Source of the DNA: Cryptomeria japonica
Lineage: Eukaryota; Streptophyta; Pinopsida; Cupressales; Cupressaceae
Direction of reading: 5' to 3'
Assembly: GCF_030272615.1 (NCBI RefSeq)
Contig: NC_081412.1
Span: forward strand, 547,554,488-547,618,487
DNA length: 64,000 nucleotides
The notes beneath the pieces were generated by a model, which was given only the letters and a program-made list of their open reading frames with translations, ran no database searches and was not told the DNA's origin. Position numbers and translations under genes: made by a program. This document shows, one piece after another, positions 23,393 through 36,079 of the stretch (positions are counted from its first letter, which is position 1; the number at the start of each line of letters is the position of its first letter).

Positions 23393-26300
23393 GATAACAA
23401 AGAACTCCTACATATATAAAGATATACATGAATTATATACAACTCTATGTCAAAGAAGAATCTATTTTACTAAATTAAAAAAAAAACATTTATAAATAGT
23501 AACATTTCTATGTTGTTGAATGAGATACACATGAAATATATAATATAATATTGAACTTAAAAAAATATACATGTACATACTATTGAATCTTGAAATATAA
23601 AATTTGCGCACAAAACTTAATAAAAACTTTCAATGAAACATCATAAATCTATTATATATTCAATTTAATAAATTCATTTCTTGTAAAATGCATCAACTAT
23701 TAAAATCAATATAAAATATTTCATACATAAGATCAATAAAGAAGTGAGAAATAAGATGATCCTCCTTCTAGTGTAAGAATATATAGCATGGAAACAATAT
23801 TACTAAGACAACATAATATTTTGTTAGCTTTAACTTAAAGTTATTTTGAAACTAAATTATAATGAGATACAACACAATAATATTAATAAATCTAGAAAAA
23901 TGCACGTTTGTGTTTGGATGCTCCATATTTCTAGTGTTTTAGTGTACATGATAATTTATTAGAATTCAATTACATAGTTTTGAGATAATTGCCATCAATT
24001 CATATTACATTGATTAGTCTTCAGACAATCTTAAAAAAAAACTAATCTCCCATGACATATTTCACCATTAAATTTCTCCCATAATCAAATCTACACAAGA
24101 TTAAAACTTTTGAAGAGTTAAGCATATTTCACCATTAAATTTCTCTCATAATCAAATCTACACAAGATTATAATTTACAAAACCTTCAAAAAATATTATT
24201 TCCTATAAATCATTTATTATAAAACTCCGCAATCATTTGTTTTCATATATAATCTTTCTATAAAATTTAAGATATCAATTCATACACAAATTCTCTTACA
24301 AAGTTGAATAAGAAATGAAACTCTTACATAAAAATCAACACAACATGCCAACAGTTAAAAACAAAATTAACCTTGCAATATTTACTTTTAAAATAATCAA
24401 TTTCAACAATATTTTACACATGCATTTATAATTGTCAACTAGAATATTATTTTGACTAACATTCCAAATAAAATTCCTAACATACTATATGATCCTCATT
24501 AATACTCATCCATAATATTTCTTTAACGGATACATCTCCTTCAAATCATCACATCGTAATGCTTTTTATTTTAATAATTGAAAGCTTTAGGGATGCGCTC
24601 ACGCACAAAGGGGTCCACTATCATACTTGCAAGCACTTAATTATTAAGTCAATGAACAAACTACAACTCAATGAAGCTAAAAAAGTGATGCAAGCCTATT
24701 TTTAAATATCCCAATTCCTTTCGCTGACCTAATACTTTTAGTGGCAACCATTTTAAAATTTCGTATTAATCAAAGAGAATATTTTAGGGAAAAAATGCAG
24801 TGTTGGCACTTTATGAAAATAAAGGTTTTTAAGACTCTGGAGACTTGTTCATCACAATATTTTATTGTTTAATATGCAAAATTTTGAAAGATTTTGATAT
24901 GTACAGACAAATTAAATTTTTCGTATAATTAGAGGTGAAATCAATTTTGAATTCTACCTCAATGATTGAGGCGATCTTACAATTTTGACTTTAAATATAG
25001 CTTCATTTATACTCTTTCATAAATAAACTAAAATAGAAGCTATAAAGAATTGATAAATTCTAGCAATATATGTGTATGCAAGCAAGCATAAAAAATCAAT
25101 AAAGGACTTAAACTATGAATTTCAAACCATTATGCTATGCATAAGTACCACCTTTAGATCGAGTTAAAGGATAATGTATAAAAGATGAAAGACAATAGTA
25201 TCTCAGAAAGAAAACTCTTGTTGTAGCTAAAGGTTGATGGCTTCAAGATGGATTTGTGACCAAGATAGGATGTAAGGTGCTTAAATTGGCAACATAACAT
25301 TACATTACAAGAGTTCTTGAAAATAGCTCATATAATGATTTATTTATAGTCATGAAGGATAGAGGATTAAAGACTAAGATTGTTTTGAGAGATCAATGGA
25401 GTAGATTGATTGAAAGGATTGTGTGCATTAGAAGCTTCCAAGTGGCAACTTATGTTTGGTGCACATAAGGAGTTCATGATCCAAGAAATTTTTGAGGAAA
25501 AGGTCTTCTTAGGGGCGTATACACCAAGATGTTGTAAAAAAATGTAGCCAAATGACCAAAAAAAGATAAACATGAGTGCGTTATTGGGAAATTCATTTAA
25601 CGCATTTGAGGTATTTTTTGTAGTGATTTTTTCTTACGCTATCCTAGGCTTGTTTACACTATCCTGGGTTCATTAGGATTGTCCTATAATCATTAGGACT
25701 ATCCTAGGTTCATTAGGATTGTCCCAAGTTCATTATGGCTTTCTTAGGCTCATTAGGACTTTCTTAGGTTCATTAAGGCTGCCCTACATTCATTAGGATC
25801 GGTTGAGGCTCATTGGGACTATCATATGTTCATTGTGATTGTCCTAGGTTCATTAATTTAATTCGTGTGTTCATTAGGACTATCTCACGTTCTCAAATAG
25901 CTTCAACTAATATCTTAAATTAACTATTTTAAAAAAAAATAGCTCCTTAACAATTTAATATTATATACAATCGAATATGATTTCAACTTCAAACCTTGTG
26001 CACCTTTAAAACCAAAAGATGTTGTTAAAACCATTCTTCTAATATTAGCTTAATCATAACATAATCTAATAAATCTTCCTCAAAATATCTACCAACTTCA
26101 AATCATATATCAAATCTTTTATAATATAAATTACATTCTAGATATACCAATATACTTCTAAAGATATTCAAAATACTTCTTGGGAATTATATTTTTCAAA
26201 TCTTTCGGATGTATCTATAATTAGCACCCATTTAGAAAACTCATTATCAATCAACATTATAAATCAAGAATATTTTTTATTTTGTATTAATGAATTATAT

Positions 26301-27029
26301 ATTTGGCATATTAGCTTCCTTTATGAACCTATGTAAACCAAACTCCAATTTTAGTAACTTATCTAGCTTTGCTCTAAACTTGTGTCCATAATTGATCCTT
26401 TTATACCATCACATGACATAATAGGACCATAATAGGACCTTTATGCCATGACATGGCATAAACCTAAGCCTAAACTTTCATATCTAAAATTTGAAGAGTA
26501 ATGTTAAATACTTTTAAGGTTATACTAATTTAGTGGTAACTTTTGTATTGCCTAATGAGGATTAAGAACAATTTAGGTACATATGTTCGGTTTTATTTCA
26601 ATTTCATTTTCGAACGTTTTTGTTTTGTTTCCATTTCATTTTCGATTTTTTGTTTGTGTCGATTTCGTTTTGTTAATTATCTAGGTTTGGTTTTGGTTTC
26701 TAAATTTGTTGATTACGGTTTAGGGTTAACTGTTCAAAAATATTTTAGATCAAAATCAAGAATTTACAAATATAAAAAATAATTTATTTGTATGCTACTA
26801 TAAAAAAAAACTAAAATAATAAAAAAAAAACTAAATAATACACAAAAAAAAAAGAAAAATATACAAGAAAATTATGAAATGTGAAAATAGATGACTGAAT
26901 GTGTACCTGGGATAGTGGTGGAGGCTTGAAGTGGAAACCACAGCACAGGGGCCTATTTTTGATCTCTTCTTGTCAACTCACTGCCACGGTGAAAATGAAA
27001 AATTGTCCAAAAAAACGATAAAAATAGAA
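23393..27029. other. AT-rich non-coding interior of the transposon
   Basis: About 3.6 kb without a credible gene lies upstream of the minus-strand gene. Short open frames (25367-25573, 26543-26782) look random. The sequence is mostly A/T-rich with homopolymer runs; the one structured part is the 20-bp repeat at 25645-25890. Confidence 0.5.
25645..25890. repeat. 20-bp minisatellite, about 12 degenerate copies
   Basis: The consensus is close to TTCATTAGGACTATCCTAGG. Successive units keep TTCATTAGG and a variable CCTAGG-like end, with very regular 20-nt spacing. Confidence 0.85.
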
Positions 27030-27198
27030 TATCAAAATGGGGGCCCGTTTTTTAAAAACGGGCCCCCGTTTTGTTTATAAATGGGGGCCCATTTTATTTA
27101 GCTTCGGCACCCCGTGACCTTTCGGCTCGGGAGGCTGAACCATTAACGGGCCCCCATTTTTTAGAACGGGCCCCCATTTTTTGAAAACGGGGGCCCGT
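27030..27198. repeat. Right GGGCCC-palindrome array
   Basis: Six GGGCCC-centred words (for example GGGGGCCCGTTTT and ACGGGCCCCCGTTTTG) lie within 170 bp, separated in the middle by about 50 bp of unrelated GC-richer sequence (27098-27145). The outer part is an inverted match to 17020-17108. It ends 67 bp from the transposon's right terminus. Confidence 0.8.
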
Positions 27199-27204
27199 TT
27201 TGCG

Positions 27205-27265
27205 GAGCGCATTTTCCAACACGCAAACTTCCATGAATTTGTGACTCATTAGCTTGCACATACCC
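27205..27265 (-). repeat. Right terminal inverted repeat of the transposon
   Basis: On the minus strand it reads GGGTATGTGCAAGCTAATGA, then GTCACAAATTCATGGAAGTT. Matches to the left end are GTGCAAG, ATGAGTC, GGAAGT and the following GTGTTGGAAAA region. It is less well conserved than the ends at 16134 and 1-46 are to each other. Confidence 0.7.
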
Positions 27266-27645
27266 TTCCACATTGTGAATTTCTCTTAATGGCATCCTTC
27301 ATTACAATGCATATAAAGAAAAATGACTACAACAACTTGAGATGCTTGATGAACAATGCATTCACACTCTTGAACATCTCCAAGATTATCAAAAGAGGGC
27401 ATGCAATGTAAATATAATGAGAATGTGGTTCATTGATTATCCACATTGGTGACTTGGTTCTCTATGAGAATCAATGCAATGTGAACACACCTTTAGGTGA
27501 AAAGGGAAGTTCACCCTAAATTGGTTAGGACCTTATATCATCACCAAAGTCTATGAATTAGGTATGTATAAATGGCTTACAATAGATGTTACACCTTTCA
27601 AAGAACCTATTAATGCTATGCATCTACATGAGAAAAAATCTTAAA
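27266..27645 (+). pseudogene. Ty3/gypsy integrase C-terminus (right half of the split integrase)
   Basis: The translation gives ISLNGILHYN, then LEMLDEQCIHTLEHLQDYQK, then (frame changes) WLGPYIITKVYELGMYKW and PFKEPINAMHLHEKKS before a stop near 27642. These are the spacer helix and GPY/F domain of a Ty3 integrase, continuing the fragment at 15885-16133. At least two frame breaks are present around 27420-27470. Confidence 0.75.
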
Positions 27646-27840
27646 ATTTCTTTTTCTTTTGAATGGTATGCTAGTATCTTTTTAAAGAACATTATATTAG
27701 AATAGTTAATTTTCTTATCTATTTAAATATTTTTTTCTTCATTTATGAAAATACTAATATATCTTGAATTATTTAATTTATTTGTATTATTCATAGATTA
27801 ATTCATTATTAGCATACAAATCAATCATTTTGTGTGTCAT

Positions 27841-28930
27841 TGTAGCATCCTAAATTGTAAAAGCCCTTACAATTTAGCCCACATTTTGGGCTCTCACCTT
27901 AGTGTGCATCCTCCAATGCCTAATTAAGGCCGGATTATGCCTTCACCATGCAAATTGGCTTCATTTTCACTTCACACATTGCATAACCCCCTTGTCTTGG
28001 CCCCATTATAGGGTAGGACTAGAGTGTAGCACTCTGGGCCACGCTCTAGTTCTCATTGGGACCAGAGCGCAATGCTTTGGTCCCCCTTAATTAGGCCCCT
28101 CTTGCATCTTCAAAAATCAGCGAGAAATCTCTCCCCGTGTCAGCCTATGTGAGGAAATTAATGCATTTTTTGACAGGCAAGTATATAGGGAGGTTTTCCC
28201 CTCTCATTTGCATACATAGGATATATGGGCATCATAAGAGAAGGGTGAAATTATAATCATCAAGCATTCAAGTGTTGAAGTATTCATCATCAAGCATTTC
28301 TAGAGGTCTTCAAGGCTACATTCTTCATTCATCAATTGTGGAGCAACATTACATCATTCATTTGCAAGCATGTGTGTGGGATTAGGGTTTTGTCATGTTC
28401 ATGCCATTTCATACAACATATGTGATTACATTCAAGAAGCAAAGCATCATTATCAATCATTACAGATCTGAGGTATATCCTTCCATCATTTATTTGCAAT
28501 ATTTCAAACAAGGTTAATTCCTAAACCGAGGTTTGACTTAGGGAAGCCCCTATTCCCAACCTATTTTCCTTTCTTTTTGTGTGCAGGAAACAAGTATGGA
28601 GCTGTGATCTTCAAAATAAGCATTATTTCCAAAGACGAATCAACCCTTTTTGGTGTGCGAAAAGTTAGGAGGACCAAAGAGACGGGCTCTCTGGTCCTGA
28701 CATTTTTGGAGCTTTTTCAAGGATCAAATCCCAATCTATATATACTACTCAAGTCCAGGTGTGTGCCTCAAATTGACAATTGTAGAACATTTTTTCAGCA
28801 TATTTATCGTCATTTTCAGCACTTTATCTGAATTCATCATTTCAACTCACAAAAGGGGGTAAACAAATTCACACTCCCCTAAAAATAATCATTATTCAGT
28901 CTTTATCATTTCTAATTTTTGTCTAAATCT
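27841..28930 (+). repeat. Probable 3' LTR of the split gypsy element (right end approximate)
   Basis: TGTAGCATCCTAAATTGTAA starts about 200 bp after the integrase stop, the expected place for an LTR in a shorter gypsy element. A TATA-like AGTATATAGGGAGG at about 28172 and a following CATCAAGCATT-rich leader-like segment fit an LTR R/U5. I see no convincing polypurine tract and cannot fix the right border. Confidence 0.4.
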
Positions 28931-29428
28931 ATTGGATTCCCCCTCTTTTGAATGTAATGGTGAATTATTAGTTTTCATCCCTCTCATGGTGGAAACCCTA
29001 ATTTTCCACCCATAATAGTCATATTAATTAGATCACCATTATATTTAATTAAATAAATTTTGTTTGATTAGAACATGATCACATCTAATTCAACCAGTGT
29101 ATACACTAAGCCCTCTATAATTGCATCTAACTAATAAATTTCACATGATTTATTTAATTATATAATACAATTCAACAAAACATGTATCAATTAGAAGACA
29201 ACATTTCTTTATAACTATTTTACTTTATTATATGAAAGCTATTCACCTAATTTCACATCTCAAATTATATTAAGAACTAATCCAAGTAATAGAATCAATA
29301 TGATTTGGCTCCCTTATTTCAATTAAACTGTCAAACATAGAAACTAAAATATAATATATTATTTATCTCCTTGTTGAAATTTTTCCATTCATGCATTAGA
29401 AATTCCTATTATCTAAAATCTCCTACTC
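28931..29428. other. AT-rich sequence without recognisable features
   Basis: Nothing is recognised. It ends at the target duplication of the LINE (29429-29442). Confidence 0.4.
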
Positions 29429-30649
29429 TTTTGCACAATATTTTTTTTTTTTTCAAGGATAAGTGCTATTCTTGATGGGGATAGCTCCCTATGTTACTTC
29501 CAAAAAAACATTACATGAAAAACATTACACAGTAGGCCTCTCTAGACCACACACACCAAACACCCAACTTCCCTATAACCAAACACACCAATTTCCTTAT
29601 GACCAAAACACCTACTTCCCTACAACCAGCACATCGACATAGCATACATGATTATCATTTACATGAGATAATACAAGAGTTGTGACACCAATTCTCCTAA
29701 ACCGAATAGGGAGTTCGAGGATTCCTCTATTATCCACGAATCATCTGAGCTCTTGAGTTGTCTGAACTCTGTAAGGTTCCCATTCATCATCCCTAGTCTG
29801 AATACTGGCCAAGCATCCATGACGAACCTTCTCTTACTCCTCTTCTCTATGTTTCTCTCCCTTTCCTCCTTGTCTTTTGAGTCTGGTTTGTCTGATTCCT
29901 CCCTTTCCTCCTGGAGTAATATGTGGATGGGTTAAATATACCCGCAAAATGCTTTCCTTCTATCCATCCTGAAACTCCAAAAGAGCATTGGCTACTGCAT
30001 CCCCATTCACTCCTTTTAGAAAGTCCCCAATTAACTCTACGCATCTCTCCTTCGACTCCAGAACATCCACCACGGGTGCAAGCACCGCCTCATAAATGAA
30101 GCCATCACATCAATGCCTCTCCAAGTTGAGTGATACGTCTACCATTTCTAATATTTTTATAAAATATCCTCCTCTATGTTGAACAAATCCAAGCATTGTC
30201 TCTCAATCATCTCTTCACAATTCATACAGTTCATAGCAGCAAACAATGCCATCCTGTTGCAATACTTGAAACCCTACCTCCCTTATTTCTCTGTTACACA
30301 CTCACTACTGAATCCACCCTCAATGTATTTTCTCAGATCAAGATGGAAGTCTATAAATCAAATTGGAAATCAGACAAATCTTCCCAACTCTTTGTCCAAT
30401 GCACTACATTTTGGGTCCCAAATATTTATTGCTTGATTGCAATCTCCTCTTGTCATCAGTTACTAGAAAATGACAAATACCTCCTCCATCATACCTACTC
30501 CTCCATATAGACAGGTCATCCAAAAATATTTATCACTTTCTCTAAATTGTGGCTTAAGGACACATTCCCTTCCTTCTTTGTTAAAATCTTTCTATACAAA
30601 CACCTACTCCTACTGCTTGCAAAGAAAAGGAAAGTACTTCACCCTATTC

Positions 30650-33600
30650 CTTCATGGGGAGGATCAAGCCTATCAATCTGGATAGACTTTTCAAGAGCCT
30701 CTAAAATATCTTGAGGTCTAATCATCTTAAAGGTCTCCTCGGTTTCGACTCCAATATTGGCCAAAAAATATGCCACCTTATTGCCTTCTCTGAGGGTGTG
30801 AACTAGGCCATAATCCTTGATTTTCTCTAACTAACAATTAATTCTGGGAAGCCACCTGTTTAGCTTCCAGTTGACGAACTTCTGCTTAATCACCCCATTA
30901 ATGACAATTTATGAATCCCCTTCTATGATTACTTTGAGAGACCTTTGTCTGCACATAATTCCAATCCTACTTCCAACACTATAATTTTTGCTTCATTATT
31001 GGTACTCTCTCTAAGATAAAAATAAGCTCCTTGTAAGAAGGACCCTTCCTCATTACTTAAGATAGACCCAAACCCAGCCTTTCCAGGATTACCTTTACTA
31101 GCACCATCAAAATTGAGTTTGGTCCATCCCAATTCGGGTGCCTTCCATCTAGCCTTCTGCTTGTCCACCTTCTTGACCTTCATCTACACCTGTCCTATCT
31201 CTTTGAATGACCATTTGGATTCCTTCCATCACCTTGTCCCAATTTGTGTATCTTCTAATATGTTTTTTCTTTAGATTGCAACTAACTACTTCCTCTATGG
31301 CTTCTTTAATCTTGAGTATTAATTTGTTATTGGATAGGCTGAGCTCCTTGAAAATTCTTCTATTTCTTTCTTTCCACACGTGCCAGACTAGCAAAGTCGG
31401 GCCTACTAACCAAATATCCCCCCACTTGGAATTAAACAAATTGGGCCATGAAGTGAGGAAGTCCTTCCTCTTTGCATTCCTGACAGTATTCATTTCAACC
31501 ATATCAAAAAACTATTCTTATCATGAACTCACCACCGAGCAGGTGTACAATAGATGGTTAACTGATTCCTCATCCCGCATACACATGACATACCAACTTG
31601 GTCTAGCGATACCTATTATTTTTAACATATTCCCCGTCAACACTCTGTCATGTAAATAAATCCATAAATAAGCACCTACTTTAGGTAAATCTCTACTATG
31701 CCAACACAATTTGTATGGCAAACCTGGGATTATCGATCTACTCCTTTGAACTTCATAGCCCCATTTAACCTTATAATCTCCTGATTTTGAGGCACACCAC
31801 AAGACTGAGTCATCTGCCACTATCCAGAAATTCGGCCTTATTTCAATAAGGATTCCAGTTTGGCACAAAGCTCTATACTTCCTATATTTATATTCTTCCA
31901 CCTAACTCTATCTCCCTCCTGACCAAGACCATCCATGTAATTGGTTTCCTTTTCCCCAAACTCTTTTGGACTTGCCATACCCAATTATGATCTTCAAAAA
32001 AGTCTATAAAGGGTCTTTCTCCCCCCCCATGAATCATACCAAAAATTGGCTTTTCATCCTTTCCCAATTTGCCAGGATAACTAGTCAGTGATGAGATTTC
32101 TACATTCCCATAGAAAATTCCATATTGATGAGCCTTTCTCAACATTAGCGACCATAAAGATTATGTTTGCATCCTTAGAATCCAAGTATTTACATCTCAT
32201 TACTTTGCACCACAGTCTCTTTGTATGTTTGTACATCATCCAGGATAATTTGGCTCCTAGAGCCATATATATTTTGGAGACCCATTTTCCTAAGCCCCAC
32301 TCCTCCTTCCTCCTTTAAGAGGCAAGTTGTATCCCAATTGATTAGAGGGATTTTCCTCTCATCCTTCGCTCCTTCCCATATGAATCTCTTTAGTAGTCCA
32401 TCAAGCTTGTTGTTGGCATTGCTCGTCATCTTGGAGAAAGTCATGTTGTATATTGGTACCACCGAGAGAACTGACTTAATCATCTGAATCCTGCCCACTT
32501 GGGAAAGCCATTTGTTCTTCCACAAGACAGTTTTAGCTTTGTACTTATTAATCACTTCTTCCCAAATTTGAGTTTGTCTTTCTATTGCATTAATGGGAAT
32601 TCCTAGATACTTAAGAGGAAAGAATCTGATCTAAAATTCCAATTTGAATGCAATCTTGGCTTGAAGTTGCCTGCTTGTGTTTAGGAAGTAAACCTGTGAT
32701 TTCTTCTTATTCATAAATTGACTAGAGTTGGTTGAATATTCATCTAGCGTGTCCTTAATGGCTATCACCTCCTTCATCAAATCCACTCCAAAGAGAAGTA
32801 TATCATCTACAAATTGAGAGTGAGTGATGGGCTCAATTTGAGGATGGACTCTAATACCCCTCCACAATCCCATCCTGCTACGATTTTTTATGGTGTTACT
32901 TAGAACTTCAGCCACCAGCACAAAAAGAAAAGGAGACAACAGATCACCTTGTTTCAAACCATTAGTAACCTCAAAGAATCCACAAACCGAACCATTCACC
33001 AAAAGGGAAAAGCTTACAGTAGAAATACAAAACTTGACACATTATAACCACTTATTGACAAAACCAAATTTCCTAAAGACATGAATCATAAAGTTCCAAA
33101 TAACCCTATCATAGGCTTTTGATACATCTAATTTGATGGCCATACCACTTACTTTATCCTTGACCATATAATGAAGCACTTTCGTCATGAGAACAATGTT
33201 GTCCATGATCTCTTTTCCTAGAGTGAATCCATTCTAATTTTCTGAGATCAGCTTCGAGAGAATCTTCTTTAATTTGTTGGGCATCGCCTTAGCTAGAATC
33301 TTGTATATAGAGTTGCAAAGAGATATAGGGCGGAAGTCCTCCATTGTTTCACAACATTGCTTCTTGGGAATAAGAGATAACATTGTATGATTGATAGCCT
33401 TGACGAACTTCCTCCTCTTTCTGAATTCCTCAACCACCCTCCCGATATCAGTCCCCATAAAATCCTAGCATTTTTGAAACACTTATGTTGTAAAACCATC
33501 CAGACTGGGAGCTTTATGAGTATGGAGGGAAAAGGTAGCTTCTTTCACCTCTTCAAGAGAATACGGGGCCAACGACAAATTGTTATCTTCCTCAGACACC

Positions 33601-34915
33601 AAGTTTTCTATGGAATCCTCCACTAATGGGAAGTTAATAGTAGTCAGGGAGACGTCTCTACCCAAGGCCTCTACAAAGTGCTCTATGGTCTCTTGTTCAA
33701 TATCCTCTCAGGACACACACCACCTACCACCGCCATTTTTTATGGCGGAGATCTTATTGAGAGATCTTTTGCCTTAACTGAGGCATGAAAAAATTTTGTG
33801 TTTCTATCACTTTCAGCAATCCACATCTCCATGGATTTGTCCCTCCAATATATTTCCTCCCTCTTTAAGGTTTCTATATATTTCTCTTTCAGTCTCTTTT
33901 CCCATTCATATTCAAAGTTGGTCATACTGACTTCCATCACTCTAGAGTTAAGTAATTCTAATTTCTCTTCTAATCTCAATTTTTCAGAGAAGATATTCTT
34001 GAAAGATATTTTGTTCCAAATTTTGATCTTGTATTTAAGAAGTTGCAATTTCCTGACAAAACAATAGCTTGGGGAACCTAAAAAAATGTCTCCCTCTAAC
34101 CACCACTCTCTCATTTTATCTAGGATTCATTATCCCTCCACCAAATACTGAGAAACTTGAAGTAGCTTCTCTGTTTGATCTTTTCTTGATCCAACTCCAA
34201 TAACAGTGGATAATGATCAGACCCTGATTGATGGATAATTGATGTGGAAAGATCAAACTGGCCAAAAATCCAAAAGTCTCCAGCAAAAAATATATCCAAT
34301 CTTTCTGATATATTTGAGAAGTTGAGCATTTTGTTTGTCCAAGTGAACCTGCCAATATTAGGAATAATTTCCACCACCTTAATGGTCTCAATGAAATCCC
34401 TAAAGTCGTCCATAAATTTAGAGCATTTTCTCAGCCCTCCGGCTTTGTCTTCCATCTCTAGCAATACATTAAAGTCTCCGGCTACAATGACATTATTAAC
34501 AGCTAAAGTGCCCACAAAAGTAGAAATCTCTTTCCAAACCTAAAGCTTCTCTTATTTTTTAGTAGGGCCATAAACATTAATAAGGAGGAAAATCAAATTG
34601 ATCTTTGTTTCTTTTGACACTACAAGCCACCCAATGAAAATTGGAGGCAATCAGTTGAACATCAACCGAGTCTAAATTTCACAAAATGCCCAAACCCCTA
34701 GAATCTCCTCTAGAGGCTTGAAACATTTCATCCCATTTGTAGAGATATTTCAAAAAACCCATGGCTTTTTCATCACTTAGGTTAGTCTCCTCAAACAAGG
34801 CCACATCTATGTATAATTTACTGATTGTCCTCTTGACCAAGCATTTTTTGTCAAGGGTTGTTAATCCCCTGGCATTCCATGAAAGAATATTCATTTCCCC
34901 CCAAGGGAGGGGCAT
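30650..34915 (-). pseudogene. LINE ORF2: endonuclease, reverse transcriptase, RNase H
   Basis: It starts with MNILSWNARGL (endonuclease N-terminus, 34891). VIVAGDFNVLLEM and SGSDHYPLLLEL (34480-34210) complete the APE-type endonuclease. RT shows DFRPISLCNSIYKILAK (33370), GLKQGDLLSPFLFVLVAE (32945) and SQFVDDILLF (32820; usual FADD has Val for Ala). Downstream come QVGRIQMIKSVLSVVPIY (32500), a zf-RVT-like HLLYTC (31540) and an RNase H domain with FDGASKGNPGKAGFGSIL (31115) and REGNKVAYFLANIG (30760). The presence of RNase H fits plant L1-type LINEs. It is interrupted by many stops and frame changes (for example near 34680, 33240, 33000 and 31900). Confidence 0.85.
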
Positions 34916-36079
34916 CCTCCCTTGGTTCTTCTCATGAATTCCACAACACTAATGATACCTTTTTCAGAGGCTCTACCTTCTTTGACTTGTTTGAGACTTC
35001 TCTTGTCCCTGCTCCCCTTGGCTCTTCCCAAGTGGACATTAGTAGATTGACTGATACATCTAGGATCAAGGTTATCCAATCTGTCACTCTGCTCTCCGCC
35101 TTCCTCATAACCTCTTTCATACTCACTCTCCGAACAAGAGGAAGAAACAACCTCAACACTTTGCACTTTGGTCCTCTTCTCCATTGCTTGTTGTCCACTA
35201 TATTTTGAATCCTCCAACATTTGGGCCTCAGGTTCCTCCTTTCTAGGGTTCATGTTTTGCATGATTTTGTCCCACCAGTTTCCTTTCTCGAGCCCGAAAT
35301 GGAGGGAAGGCAAAGGACGTCCTTATTGGTTTTGTTCTTATTCGCCCAAAATTGCTTGGGCTTTGCCCTCGGAGAAGATCTTCTCCAGGCTCTCCTAACA
35401 AATAATCTACAATCCCTATCAAAATAAAATCTACTTCCACAATTATTACAAGTTGCTACTTCTTTTTCAATCTCAACCTATTGATTCCATTTTCCTTCCA
35501 AAGCGATTAAAGAGATATGGGATGGAATTTCCTTAACCGATGTGATCTTTAACCGGGCATAAATATACAAATCTTTTTCCATAATATCTTCATCAATTTC
35601 AAGCAGAGTCCCCAATGACTTGCCTATTTTCTCTAGACTATTATCCCCCTAGTATTTAATTGTAAGATTATACAATATAATCTAGACCGGTTTATCATAT
35701 ATACTGCCAACGAAAGAGGATTAAAATTCGGTGACCATGGCTGAATGTAAACTAGATGTTCGCCCACAAACTAGTTTTCCTTGCATATGATGTTATTCCA
35801 CTTTGAATTATCTATGAACACCACCATGAAGAATCCTCTAGGTATGAATTTTATCACCAAACTCGTTCCCCATCGCTTGGCAATCCATTCTTTTATTGCG
35901 GCTCTAGACAATTTGGGTCCTACAATTCTACCAATAATTGCTAGATCTACCCATAGTGACTTGTCCTCCTCAATGTCATTGATCAAGTCGATTTCACACT
36001 CCCCATTCTCCCAATCTCCATTAACAGGTAACCGTTTTTGTAGAGAGGAGCCTCCCGCCATCGCCCTTCTTTTTTTCAT
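34891..36079 (-). pseudogene. LINE ORF1: DUF4283-type nucleic-acid-binding protein
   Basis: Met codons lie at 36079 and 36061 (MAGGSSLQKR). The text IGRIVGPKLSRAAIKEWIAK, then FMVVFIDNSKWNNII, then after a stop (35771) PWSPNFNP and KPVWIILYNL matches the DUF4283 layout of plant LINE ORF1 proteins. At about 35450-35410 the knuckle reads CNNCGSRFYFDRDC: C-x2-C-x4-Y-x4-C, so the zinc-binding His is replaced by Tyr, a single C-to-T change. The acidic, Ser/Glu-rich C-terminus ends at 34891, and ORF2 begins at 34915 or 34891, so the two ORFs abut or overlap slightly. Confidence 0.75.

Larger units (their letters stand above)
16134..27265 (+). mobile_element. 11.1-kb two-gene DNA transposon, superfamily not assigned
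   Basis: The ends are GGTCAGTGCAAGAAGATGAG (left) and, on the minus strand, GGGTATGTGCAAGCTAATGA (right). The shared core is GTGCAAG-N3-ATGAGTC. TTCCA flanks both sides (16129-16133 and 27266-27270). Removing the element leaves a single TTCCA and joins the two halves of a gypsy integrase in frame (ELEIS...ISLNGIL), which fixes the borders. Inside are a plus-strand transposase-like gene (17283-20310), a convergent minus-strand gene (21172-23392), GGGCCC-palindrome arrays near both ends, and long AT-rich spacers. A third end of the family lies at 1-46. Both genes carry a few disabling changes, so this copy is probably inactive but not very old. Confidence 0.82.

Noticed and set aside
27098-27145. 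GC-rich block with GACCTTTCGGCTCGGGAGGC, considered as a tRNA fragment
   Set aside because: No cloverleaf can be formed and there is no TTCGA T-loop with matching stems.
31207-35427. Many plus-strand open frames over the LINE
   Set aside because: They are antisense shadows of LINE ORF2/ORF1, which have clear domain motifs on the minus strand.
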